A program made the position numbers and the translations under genes. From DATARH01 sp035507475 (GTDB taxonomy: Bacteria > Pseudomonadota > Alphaproteobacteria > ATCC43930 > CGMCC-115725), in the NCBI GenBank assembly GCA_035507475.1, contig DATJOB010000390.1:1-22148 (forward strand): 22,148 nt of DNA. The letters run 5' to 3'. Shown piece by piece: positions 7,476 to 14,400 of this stretch (position 1 is the stretch's first letter; each line of letters opens with the position of its first letter). Under the pieces are notes generated by a model. The model was not told where the DNA came from. It saw only the letters and a program-made list of their open reading frames with translations, and did no database searches.

Positions 7476-9008
7476 ATGATCAATTTGAGCATCCCGAAGG
7501 ACGACCAGGAGCTCAAGCCGCGGATCACCGTCATCGGGGTCGGCGGCGCCGGGGGGAACGCGATCAACAACATGATCCGGTCCAATCTGGTGGGGTGCGA
7601 CTTCATCGCCTGCAACACCGACGCGCAGTCGCTCGCGCTGTCGACCGCGCCGCGCAAGATCCAGCTCGGCATCGGCGTCACCCGCGGCCTCGGCGCCGGC
7701 TCGCGGCCCGATGTCGGGCGCGCCGCGGCCGAGGAGGCGATCGACGACCTGCTCGAATCGCTGCACGGCTCGAACATGGTGTTCATCACCGCCGGAATGG
7801 GCGGCGGCACCGGCACCGGCGCCGCGCCGGTGATCGCGCGGATCGCGCGCGAATCCGGCATCCTGACGGTCGGCGTCGTGACCAAGCCGTTCCAGTTCGA
7901 AGGCGTCCACCGGATGCGCACCGCCGAGGCGGGGATCGAGGAGCTGCAGAAATTCGTCGACACGCTGATCATCATCCCGAACCAGAACCTGTTCCGCGTC
8001 GCCAATGAGCGGACCACCTTCGCCGACGCGTTCAAGATGGCCGACGACGTGCTGCATGCCGGGGTGCGCGGGGTGACCGACCTGATGGTCATGCCCGGCC
8101 TCATCAACCTCGACTTCGCCGACATCCGCACCGTGATGAGCGAGATGGGCAAGGCGATGATGGGCACCGGCGAGGCCGAGGGCGAGCGGCGCGCGGTCGA
8201 CGCCGCCGAGGCGGCGATCTCGAACCCGCTGCTCGAAGACGTGTCGATGAAGGGCGCGCGCGGCGTCCTCATCAACATCACCGGCGGGCTCGACATGACC
8301 CTGTTCGAGGTCGACGAGGCGGCCAACCGCGTGCGCGAAGAGGTCGACCCTCACGCCAACATCATCTTCGGCTCGACCTTCGACGAGAAGCTCGCCGGCC
8401 GGATGCGCATTTCCGTGGTCGCCACCGGGATCGACAGCGAGGCGCCGCAGGGCGAGCGTCAGCCGGCGCTTGGTGCGCGCGAGCCGGCGGCCGCCGGGCG
8501 CGGCGGCTACACCCAGCCGATCCTGACGCAGAACGCCGCGGCGGCGCCGCGCGCCGAGCTGCGACCGGAGCCGCCGGTCGCTGCCGCGCCGGCCGCCGAG
8601 GCGGCCGAAAACGCGGCGCTGCGCAGCGGCGCGTTTATCGCGCCGAAGCCGGTCGACCCCGGCCCGCCGCGCCAGGTCCCGCTCGCCCATCCCGCGGTGC
8701 CTGCCGCCGCCGATGCCCGGCCGCGCAGCCGCGGCCCGAGCCTCATCGAGCGCGTCACCGGGGTCGGCCGGACCCGGCTGACCCAGCCGAGCGCGCCGGC
8801 CCCGGCGCCGGCGGCCCCGATGGCGCCGGCACCGGTCGCGGCCCCCGCCCCGCGTCCGACGGCGGTCCAGCCGCCGCCGGCACCGCCCGCCGCGACGGCC
8901 CGTCCGGTGCAGCCGCGCCTCGCCTCGCTCGAACCCGAGGAGCGGCCGGGCAGCAAGGAAGACGACCTGCTCGACATCCCGGCTTTCCTGCGCCGCCAGG
9001 CGAACTGA
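7476..9008 (+). CDS. ftsZ: Cell division GTPase FtsZ
   Basis: 510-residue tubulin-like GTPase that forms the Z ring. Seen: N-terminal LKPRITVIGVGGAGGNAINNMI, the GTP tubulin signature GGGTGTG (109-115), NERTTFADAFKMADDVL, and the T7-loop region LINLDFADIRTVM, which supplies the catalytic Asp. The globular domain ends at about residue 316. A Pro/Ala-rich linker of roughly 170 residues follows, then the conserved alphaproteobacterial C-terminal peptide DDLLDIPAFLRRQAN, which binds FtsA and other partners. Two tandem ATGs exist (7473 and 7476). The second is chosen because it sits 5 bases after the GGAGAGG Shine-Dalgarno rather than 2; starting at 7473 adds one Met. The linker makes the protein longer than E. 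coli FtsZ (383 residues). Confidence 0.97.
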   Translation: MINLSIPKDDQELKPRITVIGVGGAGGNAINNMIRSNLVGCDFIACNTDAQSLALSTAPRKIQLGIGVTRGLGAGSRPDVGRAAAEEAIDDLLESLHGSNMVFITAGMGGGTGTGAAPVIARIARESGILTVGVVTKPFQFEGVHRMRTAEAGIEELQKFVDTLIIIPNQNLFRVANERTTFADAFKMADDVLHAGVRGVTDLMVMPGLINLDFADIRTVMSEMGKAMMGTGEAEGERRAVDAAEAAISNPLLEDVSMKGARGVLINITGGLDMTLFEVDEAANRVREEVDPHANIIFGSTFDEKLAGRMRISVVATGIDSEAPQGERQPALGAREPAAAGRGGYTQPILTQNAAAAPRAELRPEPPVAAAPAAEAAENAALRSGAFIAPKPVDPGPPRQVPLAHPAVPAAADARPRSRGPSLIERVTGVGRTRLTQPSAPAPAPAAPMAPAPVAAPAPRPTAVQPPPAPPAATARPVQPRLASLEPEERPGSKEDDLLDIPAFLRRQAN

Positions 9009-9205
9009 TTCCCCAGCACCGCACCGGACGGCCGCTCGCCCGTTGCAAATGCGCGGGCGCGGCGCGAGGCGTCTCGTCTAAACTATTGATTTTGCAGCCT
9101 CAATATCGCGACGGGGGTGTAACAAACTGCAACAAAGAGTGATTTGTGGCAAAGCTGAGGCATGACTAGGTTTTCGCCACGGGGACGTTGCATTCCGAGA
9201 AACCG
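9009..9205 (+). promoter_or_regulatory. ftsZ-lpxC spacer with AT-rich probable lpxC promoter
   Basis: A 197-base gap. From about 9078 to 9180 the composition turns distinctly AT-richer than anything nearby, which is typical of a promoter. It holds two AACAAA copies exactly 10 bases apart (9121-9126 and 9131-9136). A very weak promoter pair is TTGTGG at 9144 and TAGGTT at 9167, 17 bases apart. A short 6-base stem (9037-9042 with 9054-9059) without a T-run lies just after ftsZ and is too weak to call a terminator. lpxC is therefore probably transcribed from here rather than only by read-through. Confidence 0.4.
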
Positions 9206-10144
9206 ATGGGGGCTGGGGCTTTGGGGGAGAGAATCATCCGACAGCGAACGGTGGCGGGTCCGGCGTCGTGCCGCGGGATCGGCCTGCATGGCGGCGATCC
9301 GGTGGCAATGACGCTGCGGCCGGCGGCGCCCGACACCGGCATCGTGTTCCGCCGGGTCGACGCCGGCGCCGAGATCGCCGCATCGTGGCGCAACACGGTC
9401 GACGCCGCGCTGTGCACCGTGCTGTCGAACGGCGAAGGGATCGAGGTCCAGACGATCGAGCATCTGATGGCCGCGCTGGCCGGCAGCGGCGTCGACAACG
9501 CGATCGTCGAGCTCGACGGGGCGGAAGTGCCGGCGATGGACGGCAGCGCCGGCCCGTTCGTCGAGCTGATCGAGCGGGCCGGCATCGCGATGCAGGATGC
9601 GCCGCGGCGCGCGATCAAGGTGCTGAAGCCGGTCGAGATCGTCAATGGCTGCGCCAGTGCCGCGCTGCTCCCCGATCACGGCTTCTCGATGAGCTTTGCG
9701 ATCGATTTCGACAATCCGCTGATCCGCAGCCAGGACATGATGGTGTCGTTCGAGCCGGACACCTTCAGGACCGAGCTCAGCCGGGCGCGTTCGTTCTGCC
9801 TGCTCGACGATGTCGATCGGATGCGCGCCGCGGGGCTGGCGCGCGGCGGCTCGCTCGACAACGCGATCGTGGTCAGCGGCGACCGGGTGCTGAACGACGG
9901 CGGCCTGCGCTTTGCCGACGAGTTCGTGCGGCACAAGCTGCTCGACGCATTCGGCGATCTCTACCTCGCCGGCGGCCCGATCATCGGCCATTTCCGCGGC
10001 GCGCGCTCGGGCCATGCGCATACGCGCCGGCTGCTGGCTGCGCTGTTCGCCGATCCGGGCGCCTGGTGCGCGACGACGCTTGCCGGGCCCGCCGAGCTGT
10101 GGCCGATGGCGATGCCGGCGGCGGCCCAGCTCGTCCACGCCTGA
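9206..10144 (+). CDS. lpxC: UDP-3-O-acyl-N-acetylglucosamine deacetylase LpxC
   Basis: 312-residue zinc-dependent deacetylase, the committed step of lipid A synthesis in the cytoplasm. The zinc ligands are visible: His86 in QTIEHL, His243 in RHKLLDAFGDLY and Asp247 in the same block. The catalytic His270 is in RSGHAH. All are offset by +5 to +7 from the E. coli residues 79, 238, 242 and 265. The PAMDGSAGPFVELI block and the N-terminal GIGLHGGDPV loop are also present. ATG 9206 is chosen as the only ATG near the expected N-terminus. A TTG at 9188 would add 6 residues and a TTG at 9221 would remove 5; none has a strong Shine-Dalgarno. It follows ftsZ, the standard end of the dcw cluster. Confidence 0.96.
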   Translation: MGAGALGERIIRQRTVAGPASCRGIGLHGGDPVAMTLRPAAPDTGIVFRRVDAGAEIAASWRNTVDAALCTVLSNGEGIEVQTIEHLMAALAGSGVDNAIVELDGAEVPAMDGSAGPFVELIERAGIAMQDAPRRAIKVLKPVEIVNGCASAALLPDHGFSMSFAIDFDNPLIRSQDMMVSFEPDTFRTELSRARSFCLLDDVDRMRAAGLARGGSLDNAIVVSGDRVLNDGGLRFADEFVRHKLLDAFGDLYLAGGPIIGHFRGARSGHAHTRRLLAALFADPGAWCATTLAGPAELWPMAMPAAAQLVHA

Positions 10145-10204
10145 CCTGCCGGCGGACTCGGCCGCGGGTCCACCCGACGGCTCTGGCGCTGCGGCGATCC
10201 GTGC

Positions 10205-10210
10205 TATAAG
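10205..10210 (+). promoter_or_regulatory. Candidate -10 element upstream of bamD
   Basis: TATAAG within the only AT-rich part of the 99-base lpxC-bamD spacer, 34 bases before the bamD ATG. No convincing -35 hexamer is found 16-18 bases upstream (best is TCTGGC at 10182). The ribosome site is a minimal GGAG at 10238-10241. A weak 6-base stem at 10154-10171 lies nearer lpxC and has no T-run. This is a tentative call. Confidence 0.3.
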
Positions 10211-10243
10211 CCGGTGCGCAATCGATAGCCTATAGTCGGAGCC

Positions 10244-11038
10244 ATGCGCCTTCTGATTTCGCCGCGCTTCGCCGTGCTGTCGCTCGGGCTTGCGCTCGCC
10301 GCGTGCGGCGGCGGCAACAAGAACCAGGCTTACATCGAAAAGCCGGTCGACGACCTCTACAACACGGCGATGGACCAGCTCGGCAACGACGACTACTCGA
10401 AGGCCGCCTCGACCTTCGGCGAGGTCGAAAGCGAGCACCCCTATTCGGTATGGGCCACCAAGGCCCAGCTGATGGCGATCTATGCCAACTACCAGAACGC
10501 CAAGTACGATGACGCGATCATCGCCGCCGACCGCTTCATCCAGCTGCATCCCGGCAACAAGGACATCGCCTACGCCTACTACATCAAGGCGATCTGCTAT
10601 TACATCCAGATCACCGATGTCGGCCGCGACCAGAAGATCACCGAGCAGGCGGTCAAGGCGCTCGACGACGTCGTGCGCCGCTTTCCCGACAGCAAATACG
10701 CGCGCGACGCCAAGCTGAAGCTCGACTTCACCCACGATCACCTCGCCGGGAAGGAGATGGAGATCGGCCGCTTCTACCTGAGCAAGCACGAATATCTCGC
10801 GGCGATGAACCGCTTCCGGCGCGTCATCGACAACTACCAGACGACGACGCACGTGCCCGAGGCGCTGGAGCGGCTCGTCGAATGCGATCTGGCGCTCGGC
10901 CTCATCACCGAAGCGCGCGAGAATGCCGCAGTGCTCGGCTATAATTATCCCGGCAGCCACTGGTACGAGGATGCCTACGCGCTGGTCGGCGAAAACAAGA
11001 CCGGGCAGGGCGGCGGGTGGTTCGGCAGGCTTTTCTGA
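10244..11038 (+). CDS. bamD: Outer membrane protein assembly factor BamD (lipoprotein)
   Basis: 264-residue lipoprotein of the BAM complex, which folds beta-barrel proteins into the outer membrane. Seen: an N-terminal signal with the lipobox LAAC, so the mature N-terminus would be the lipidated Cys21. A chain of TPR-like helical repeats follows: LYNTAMDQLGNDDYSKAASTFGEVESEHPYSVWATKAQLM, AKYDDAIIAADRFIQLHPGNKDIAYAYYIKAICYY, FPDSKYARDAKLKLDF and KHEYLAAMNRFRRVIDNYQTTTHVPEALERLVE. The DxGRDQ segment (TDVGRDQKITEQA) and the late YNYPGSHWYEDAY motif are typical of BamD/ComL. It lies directly after lpxC and is followed by the inserted NEW3-ABC unit rather than by recN. Confidence 0.95.
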   Translation: MRLLISPRFAVLSLGLALAACGGGNKNQAYIEKPVDDLYNTAMDQLGNDDYSKAASTFGEVESEHPYSVWATKAQLMAIYANYQNAKYDDAIIAADRFIQLHPGNKDIAYAYYIKAICYYIQITDVGRDQKITEQAVKALDDVVRRFPDSKYARDAKLKLDFTHDHLAGKEMEIGRFYLSKHEYLAAMNRFRRVIDNYQTTTHVPEALERLVECDLALGLITEARENAAVLGYNYPGSHWYEDAYALVGENKTGQGGGWFGRLF

Positions 11039-11051
11039 GCCCGAGATTACA

Positions 11052-11065
11052 GAAACTTAAGTTTC
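11052..11065 (+). promoter_or_regulatory. 14-base perfect palindrome, candidate operator
   Basis: GAAACTTAAGTTTC is a perfect dyad, AT-rich in a GC-rich genome. It lies 14 bases after the bamD stop and 135 bases before the NEW3 gene, inside a 162-base spacer that has no gene. A TTTATG at 11083-11088 could be a -10 downstream of it, but no good -35 is seen. The symmetry is what a dimeric repressor would bind. No regulator gene lies next to it, so function is inference. Confidence 0.35.
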
Positions 11066-11184
11066 GATCGCCCGCTCGATGCTTTATGTCAGCGCAGCTG
11101 CCGGACCGGCGCAACCATGGCGATCGGCTTGCGCGATTGCGGGTGCATCCGCGCCTGAGGCCGGCCGCCCGCGGGTGAAGAACC

Positions 11185-11192
11185 AAAGGAGG
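11185..11192 (+). promoter_or_regulatory. Strong Shine-Dalgarno for the NEW3 gene
   Basis: AAAGGAGG, 8 bases before the ATG at 11201. It is the best ribosome-binding site in the window and fixes this start, in contrast to the coupled or weak starts of most neighbours. Confidence 0.75.
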
Positions 11193-11200
11193 ATCCCCGA

Positions 11201-12376
11201 ATGCTGAGGCGGCTTCTTGCTGTCGTATTCCTCGTTGCCGCCAGCGCGGCGATGGGCCATGCGGCGATGGCGGCCGACCAGCCGCAGGGACTGACCGGCG
11301 TCTTCCTGACGACGCGCTACCCGGTGCTGACCGTGAAGGCCGGCGAGACGACGACGCTCGACCTGGCGATCCACAACTACAAGCTGCCGCCGCAGCAATT
11401 CTCGCTGTCGGTGCCCGACGTCGCGCAGGGCTGGAAGGCGACGATCCTCGGCGGCGGCCAGCCGGTCGCGGCGGTCGAGGTCGGGCCCGATTCCGAGGAG
11501 CGCCTGCAGCTGCGTCTCGAACCGCCGAGCGGCACCGGCCAGGGCGACTATCATTTCACCGTCGAGGCCAAGGGCGCCAACCAGGACATGAAGCTGCCGA
11601 TCACCGTCACGGTCGGCCAGGAAGTCCCGGCGAAGCTCAAGATGACAACCAACTTCCCGGACCTGCGCGGCACCGCGACCACCGCGTTCAAGTATCGCGT
11701 GACGGTGACCAACGACAGCGGCCGCGACGCGACGATCAACCTGTCGGCCGACGCGCCGAAGAACTTTCAGGTGACCTTTGCCGAGGCTTACGGCACCCAG
11801 CAGCTGACCAGCATCCCGATCGAGGCCGGCAAGTCGAAGGACATCGACGCCGCGCTGACCATCCCGCGCGAGACCCCGGCGGGCAGCTACAAGCTGTCGC
11901 TGCACGCCAAGACCGAGCAGGCGAGCGCCGACCTGCCGCTGTCGCTGACCATCATCGGCCAGCCGCGGCTTTCCGTCTCGGGCGAAGGCGGCCGGCTGTC
12001 GGGTGACGCCTATGCCGGGCAGGACAGCCAGCTGACGGTCGTGCTGCGCAACGAGGGCAGCGAAGCGGCGCGCGACATCGAGCTGTCGGCAACCGCGCCC
12101 GAGGGCTGGAAGACGACGTTCGACCCGAAGACCGTGCCGTCGATCGCCCCCGACGCGACGCAGGACGTGAAGGTGACGATGACCCCGTCGCCGCGCGCGA
12201 TCGCCGGCGACTACCAGATGACCGTGCGCGCCTCGGCCACCGGCGGCGTCTCCGAATCGGCGAATTTCCGCATCACCGTGCTGACCTCGACGTTATGGGG
12301 CGCGATCGGCATCGCGATCATCGCCGTGGCGCTCCTCGTCGTCGTCTTCGCGGTGGCGCGCTTTGGTCGGCGTTGA
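11201..12376 (+). CDS. NEW3/Ig-like repeat exported membrane-anchored protein (ABC-associated)
   Basis: 391 residues of unproven function. Seen: an Arg-containing N-terminal signal peptide with a likely cut after AMA (about residue 24), then three tandem Ig-like modules of roughly 105-110 residues. These end in GDYHFTVEAKGANQDMKLPITV, GSYKLSLHAKTEQASADLPLSLTI and GDYQMTVRASATGGVSESANFRITV. Each has the pattern 'polar helix/strand - APxGW-like - PxxxAGxY' of the NEW3 (COG1470) family. A C-terminal transmembrane helix follows (about 365-385), ending in basic RFGRR, so the repeats should face the periplasm anchored in the inner membrane. The ATPase and permease follow at once, suggesting the protein is an accessory or substrate-contact subunit of that exporter. 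The family call is by pattern from memory. The role is inference. Confidence 0.78.
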   Translation: MLRRLLAVVFLVAASAAMGHAAMAADQPQGLTGVFLTTRYPVLTVKAGETTTLDLAIHNYKLPPQQFSLSVPDVAQGWKATILGGGQPVAAVEVGPDSEERLQLRLEPPSGTGQGDYHFTVEAKGANQDMKLPITVTVGQEVPAKLKMTTNFPDLRGTATTAFKYRVTVTNDSGRDATINLSADAPKNFQVTFAEAYGTQQLTSIPIEAGKSKDIDAALTIPRETPAGSYKLSLHAKTEQASADLPLSLTIIGQPRLSVSGEGGRLSGDAYAGQDSQLTVVLRNEGSEAARDIELSATAPEGWKTTFDPKTVPSIAPDATQDVKVTMTPSPRAIAGDYQMTVRASATGGVSESANFRITVLTSTLWGAIGIAIIAVALLVVVFAVARFGRR

Positions 12377-12383
12377 GCCGACG

Positions 12384-13325
12384 ATGGCGGGCGAGATCGT
12401 CATCGAAGCCGCGGCGCTGACCAAACGCTACGGCGCCAACCTCGCGGTCGACCACGTCGACTTCTCGGTCGCCGCGGGCGAGATCGTCGGCATACTCGGC
12501 CCCAACGGCTCGGGCAAGACGACGACGATCCTGATGCTGCTGGGGCTGACCGAGCCGACCAGCGGGCGCGCGATGGTCGCCGGGTTCGACCCGCTGCGCG
12601 ACCCGCTCGAGGTGAAGCGCCGGGTCGGCTACCTGCCCGACCAGATCGGCTTCTACGAGAACATGTCGGCGCGCGACAACCTCGCCTATACCGCGCGGCT
12701 CGCCGGGCTGTCGCGCCGCGAGATCGACGAGCGCTTCGCCGCGGCGCTCGACCGCGTCGGGCTCGGCCATGTCGGTCATGCCCGGGTGACGACCTATTCG
12801 CAGGGCATGCGCCAGCGCCTCGGCCTTGCCGAGATCCTGATGAAGCGGCCGAGCGTCGCGGTGCTCGACGAGCCGACGACCGCGCTCGACCCGCACTCGA
12901 CGCAGGAATTCCTCGACATGATCCGCGGGCTCAAGGCGGACGGCACCGCGGTGCTGCTCTCCTCGCACCATCTCGACCAGGTGCAGAGCGTGTGCGACCG
13001 GGTCGCGCTGTTCAATCGCGGCCGGCTCGCGCTCAGCGGCACCGTGACCGAGCTCGCCGGACAGGTGCTCGGCGGCGGCCACGTGATCGACGTCGAGGCG
13101 CTGGGTGCCGACCTGCCCGAGCGGCTTGCCGCGATCCCCGGCGTGGTGCGCGTGCAGCCGCTCGGCGGCGACCGCTACCGGGTCGACTGCCAGAGCGACA
13201 TGCGGGCCGAGATCGCCCGCCGCCTGGCGCCGCAGGTCGAGCTGCTCGGCATCTATTTCGCGGCGCCGAGCCTCAACGAGGTCTATGCGCGGTATTTTGC
13301 GGAGGCGCGCAATGCGCTCGACTAG
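12384..13325 (+). CDS. ABC transporter ATP-binding protein (ABC-2 type)
   Basis: 313-residue cytoplasmic ATPase. Seen: Walker A GPNGSGKT (39-46), a Q-loop-like GYLPDQIGFYENMSARDN, the signature YSQGMRQR (138-145, in place of LSGGQ, as in the CcmA/NosF-like group), Walker B VAVLDEPTTALDP with Asp162/Glu163, and the switch His195 in SSHHLDQV. The C-terminal 100 residues (HVIDVEALGADLPERLAAIPGVVRVQPLGGDRYRVDC) form the accessory domain common in drug/NosF-type ABC-2 ATPases. ATG 12384 lies 7 bases after the NEW3 stop. An in-frame TTG at 12363 would overlap that gene and is less likely. Its 3' end overlaps the permease by 14 bases. The substrate is unknown. Confidence 0.93.
   Translation: MAGEIVIEAAALTKRYGANLAVDHVDFSVAAGEIVGILGPNGSGKTTTILMLLGLTEPTSGRAMVAGFDPLRDPLEVKRRVGYLPDQIGFYENMSARDNLAYTARLAGLSRREIDERFAAALDRVGLGHVGHARVTTYSQGMRQRLGLAEILMKRPSVAVLDEPTTALDPHSTQEFLDMIRGLKADGTAVLLSSHHLDQVQSVCDRVALFNRGRLALSGTVTELAGQVLGGGHVIDVEALGADLPERLAAIPGVVRVQPLGGDRYRVDCQSDMRAEIARRLAPQVELLGIYFAAPSLNEVYARYFAEARNALD
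13301..13305 (+). promoter_or_regulatory. Shine-Dalgarno deciding the permease start
   Basis: GGAGG inside the 3' end of the ATPase gene, 6 bases before ATG 13312. It supports a permease start that overlaps the ATPase by 14 bases, as opposed to the in-frame upstream codons. Confidence 0.65.
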
Positions 13326-14280
13326 AAGTCGCGGCGGCTCGCCGTGGACCGGGCTCGGCACGGTGCTCGCCAAGGAGACCGCCGACCATCTGTCGAGCGC
13401 GCGCATGCGCATCCTCGAGGCGCTGGTATTCCTCACCGCGCTCTACGCCGCCTACCTGGCGATCCGCCAGATCCGTCAGACGATCGGCGAGAGCCCGTTC
13501 CTGTTCCTGCGCCTGTTCACGATGACGCAAGACCCGCTGCCGTTCTCGTTCATCGGGCTGTTGGGCTTCCTGATCCCGCTGGTGGCGATCGCGCTCGCCT
13601 TCGACGCGGTCAACGGCGAATTCAACCGCCGCACCCTGAGCCGCGTCCTGGCGCAGCCGATCTATCGCGACGCGCTGCTGTTCGGAAAATTTCTCGGCGC
13701 GCTGTTGTCGCTGTCGATCGCTCTGTTGTCGCTGTGGCTCCTCGTGGTCGGCCTCGGCCTCCTGCTGCTGGGCCTGCCGCCGAGCACCGAGGAAATGGTG
13801 CGGATGCTCGGCTTCCTTGCCGCGACCATCGCCTATGGCGGCATCTGGCTCGCGCTCGGCATGCTGTTCTCGGTGATCTTCCGCGCGCCGGCGACCGCGG
13901 CGCTTGCCGCGCTCGGCACCTGGCTGGTGCTGTCGCTCTTCTGGTCGATCATCACGCCGATCCTGACGAGCCTGATCGCCGGGCCGCCCGAAGGGCTGCT
14001 CGGGCCGCGCCTCACCTATCTCAACACCGAGCAGATCTTCGACCGCCTGTCGCCGAACACGCTTTACGGCGAGGTCGCGGTCACGCTGCTGCAGCCGGCG
14101 ACCCGCGCGCTCGGCCCGGTGCTGATCAGCCAGCTGCAGGGCGCGGTGCTCGGCGCGCCCCTGCCGGTGACCCAGAGCTTCATCCTGATCTGGCCGCAGT
14201 TCACCGGGCTCGTCGCGGCGACGATTCTCATCTTCGCGATCGCCTATGTGCTGTTCCAGCGCCAGGAGATCCGCGCCTAG
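13312..14280 (+). CDS. ABC-2 type transporter permease (NosY-like)
   Basis: 322-residue integral membrane protein. About six hydrophobic segments are visible, near residues 36-53, 77-99, 126-153, 163-188, 191-220 and 293-316. Between the second and third is FDAVNGEFNRRTLSRVLAQPIYRDALLFGKFLGALL, the cytoplasmic 'ExxxxTLxxLLxQPxxRxxxLxGK' coupling region typical of ABC-2 permeases of the NosY/YtrC type. A large, probably periplasmic loop lies between segments five and six (about 221-290). Start ATG 13312 has a GGAGG site and overlaps the ATPase. It should form a dimer with two copies of the ATPase and is likely an exporter or extracytoplasmic-process ABC machine. The substrate cannot be told from sequence. 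Confidence 0.88.
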   Translation: MRSTRSRGGSPWTGLGTVLAKETADHLSSARMRILEALVFLTALYAAYLAIRQIRQTIGESPFLFLRLFTMTQDPLPFSFIGLLGFLIPLVAIALAFDAVNGEFNRRTLSRVLAQPIYRDALLFGKFLGALLSLSIALLSLWLLVVGLGLLLLGLPPSTEEMVRMLGFLAATIAYGGIWLALGMLFSVIFRAPATAALAALGTWLVLSLFWSIITPILTSLIAGPPEGLLGPRLTYLNTEQIFDRLSPNTLYGEVAVTLLQPATRALGPVLISQLQGAVLGAPLPVTQSFILIWPQFTGLVAATILIFAIAYVLFQRQEIRA

Positions 14281-14346
14281 CGGCGCTCGTCGCGCGGCGC
14301 GCGCAAAGCGGCGCGGCAATTCCCCCGCGAGGTCGAAACGGCGACA

Positions 14347-14373
14347 GATCGCTTCGCTGCACTCGCAAAGACG
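14347..14373 (-). repeat. REP-like 27-base repeat remnant
   Basis: Read on the minus strand, the element starts CGTCTTTGCGAGTGCAGCG and continues AAGCGATC. It differs at only three positions from the dispersed intergenic motif that in many bacteria reads CGTCATTGCGAGCGCAGCG then AAGCAATC (recalled, not searched). It lies in the 120-base permease-recN spacer, which otherwise shows nothing except a TAAACT at 14388-14393 that might be a recN -10. Confidence 0.5.
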
Positions 14374-14400
14374 CGCCTGATATCTGGTAAACTGGGCGTC

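Noticed and set aside
9037..9059. Possible intrinsic terminator after ftsZ
   Set aside because: Only a 6-base stem with an 11-base loop and no T-run.
9146..9162. Sigma-54-like TGGC...GC pattern upstream of lpxC
   Set aside because: The spacing between the GG and GC elements is 11, not the required 10, and the surrounding consensus is poor.
10154..10171. Possible terminator after lpxC
   Set aside because: Six-pair stem including one G-T pair, not followed by T residues.
14281..14400. SOS box upstream of recN
   Set aside because: Neither GTTC-N7-GTTC nor CTG-N10-CAG could be found in the spacer.
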